DNA of 12,383 nt, from contig VGWZ01000038.1 of NCBI GenBank assembly GCA_016873595.1, positions 1-12,383 on the forward strand. The letters run 5' to 3'. Origin of the DNA: Nitrospira sp. Its GTDB lineage: Bacteria; Nitrospirota; Thermodesulfovibrionia; Thermodesulfovibrionales; SM23-35. Positions within the stretch are counted from its first letter, which is position 1. Every line of letters starts with the position of its first letter. This document shows, piece after piece, positions 12,366 through 12,383 of this stretch. The notes under the pieces are model-generated. The model did no database searches and had not been told where the DNA came from. It worked only from the letters and a program-made list of their open reading frames with translations. The translations under genes and the position numbers were made by a program.

Positions 12366-12383
12366 CCAAAATAGACTAATGGA

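Overview
The window looks like a chromosomal segment of an anaerobic, Gram-negative bacterium of moderate to low GC. Lipid A synthesis is present (lpxK). Menaquinone is made by the futalosine route (mqnA). There is a desulforedoxin-like small metalloprotein and a thioredoxin reductase. This mix, with the AT-rich micro-repeats inside a coding gene, fits Nitrospirota or a deltaproteobacterial-type lineage. That placement is inference; no rRNA or other decisive marker is present.

Left part (about 1-3670): accessory in character. It holds an unrecognised AT-rich ORF open at the left edge, one intact tRNA-Ala(GGC) flanked by a broken tRNA-Ala copy and a degenerate 3' tRNA piece, a hicA-hicB toxin-antitoxin pair, and a GC-richer stretch without a clear gene. 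After these come a THEP1-type NTPase whose start codon cannot be found, a seven-cysteine desulforedoxin-like protein, and a secreted protein of WxPGHW repeats. The part ends in a graveyard with an ORF6N-domain stub, an interrupted ORF and a 28-nt 3' remnant of a tRNA-Ser. That remnant is the kind of scar an integrative element leaves and is a plausible island edge.

Right part (about 3790-12170): housekeeping genes, tightly packed. Plus strand: lpxK, a YjbQ-family gene, a putative winged-helix/PD-(D/E)XK nuclease-like protein and a small four-cysteine protein, the last three overlapping. Minus strand: a 57-aa Trm112-like zinc-ribbon gene followed by a divergent phosphoglycerate kinase, whose 3' end nearly touches the four-cysteine gene. 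Then come a plus-strand DUF72 gene, convergent trxB, minus-strand bioB, and a divergent pair of a cyclophilin-like gene and mqnA, which are nearly overlapping. The intergenic region between bioB and the cyclophilin-like gene has promoter-like elements predicting almost leaderless transcripts on both sides. The window closes with a 90-bp dispersed-type inverted-repeat element and a further hairpin.

The most interesting items are the nuclease-like/Cys-cluster overlapping pair, the divergent PGK lacking several signature residues, the two independent micro-repeat expansions inside lpxK, and the set of tRNA remnants. No complete new defence or mobile system is visible; the hicAB pair is the only recognisable toxin-antitoxin module.
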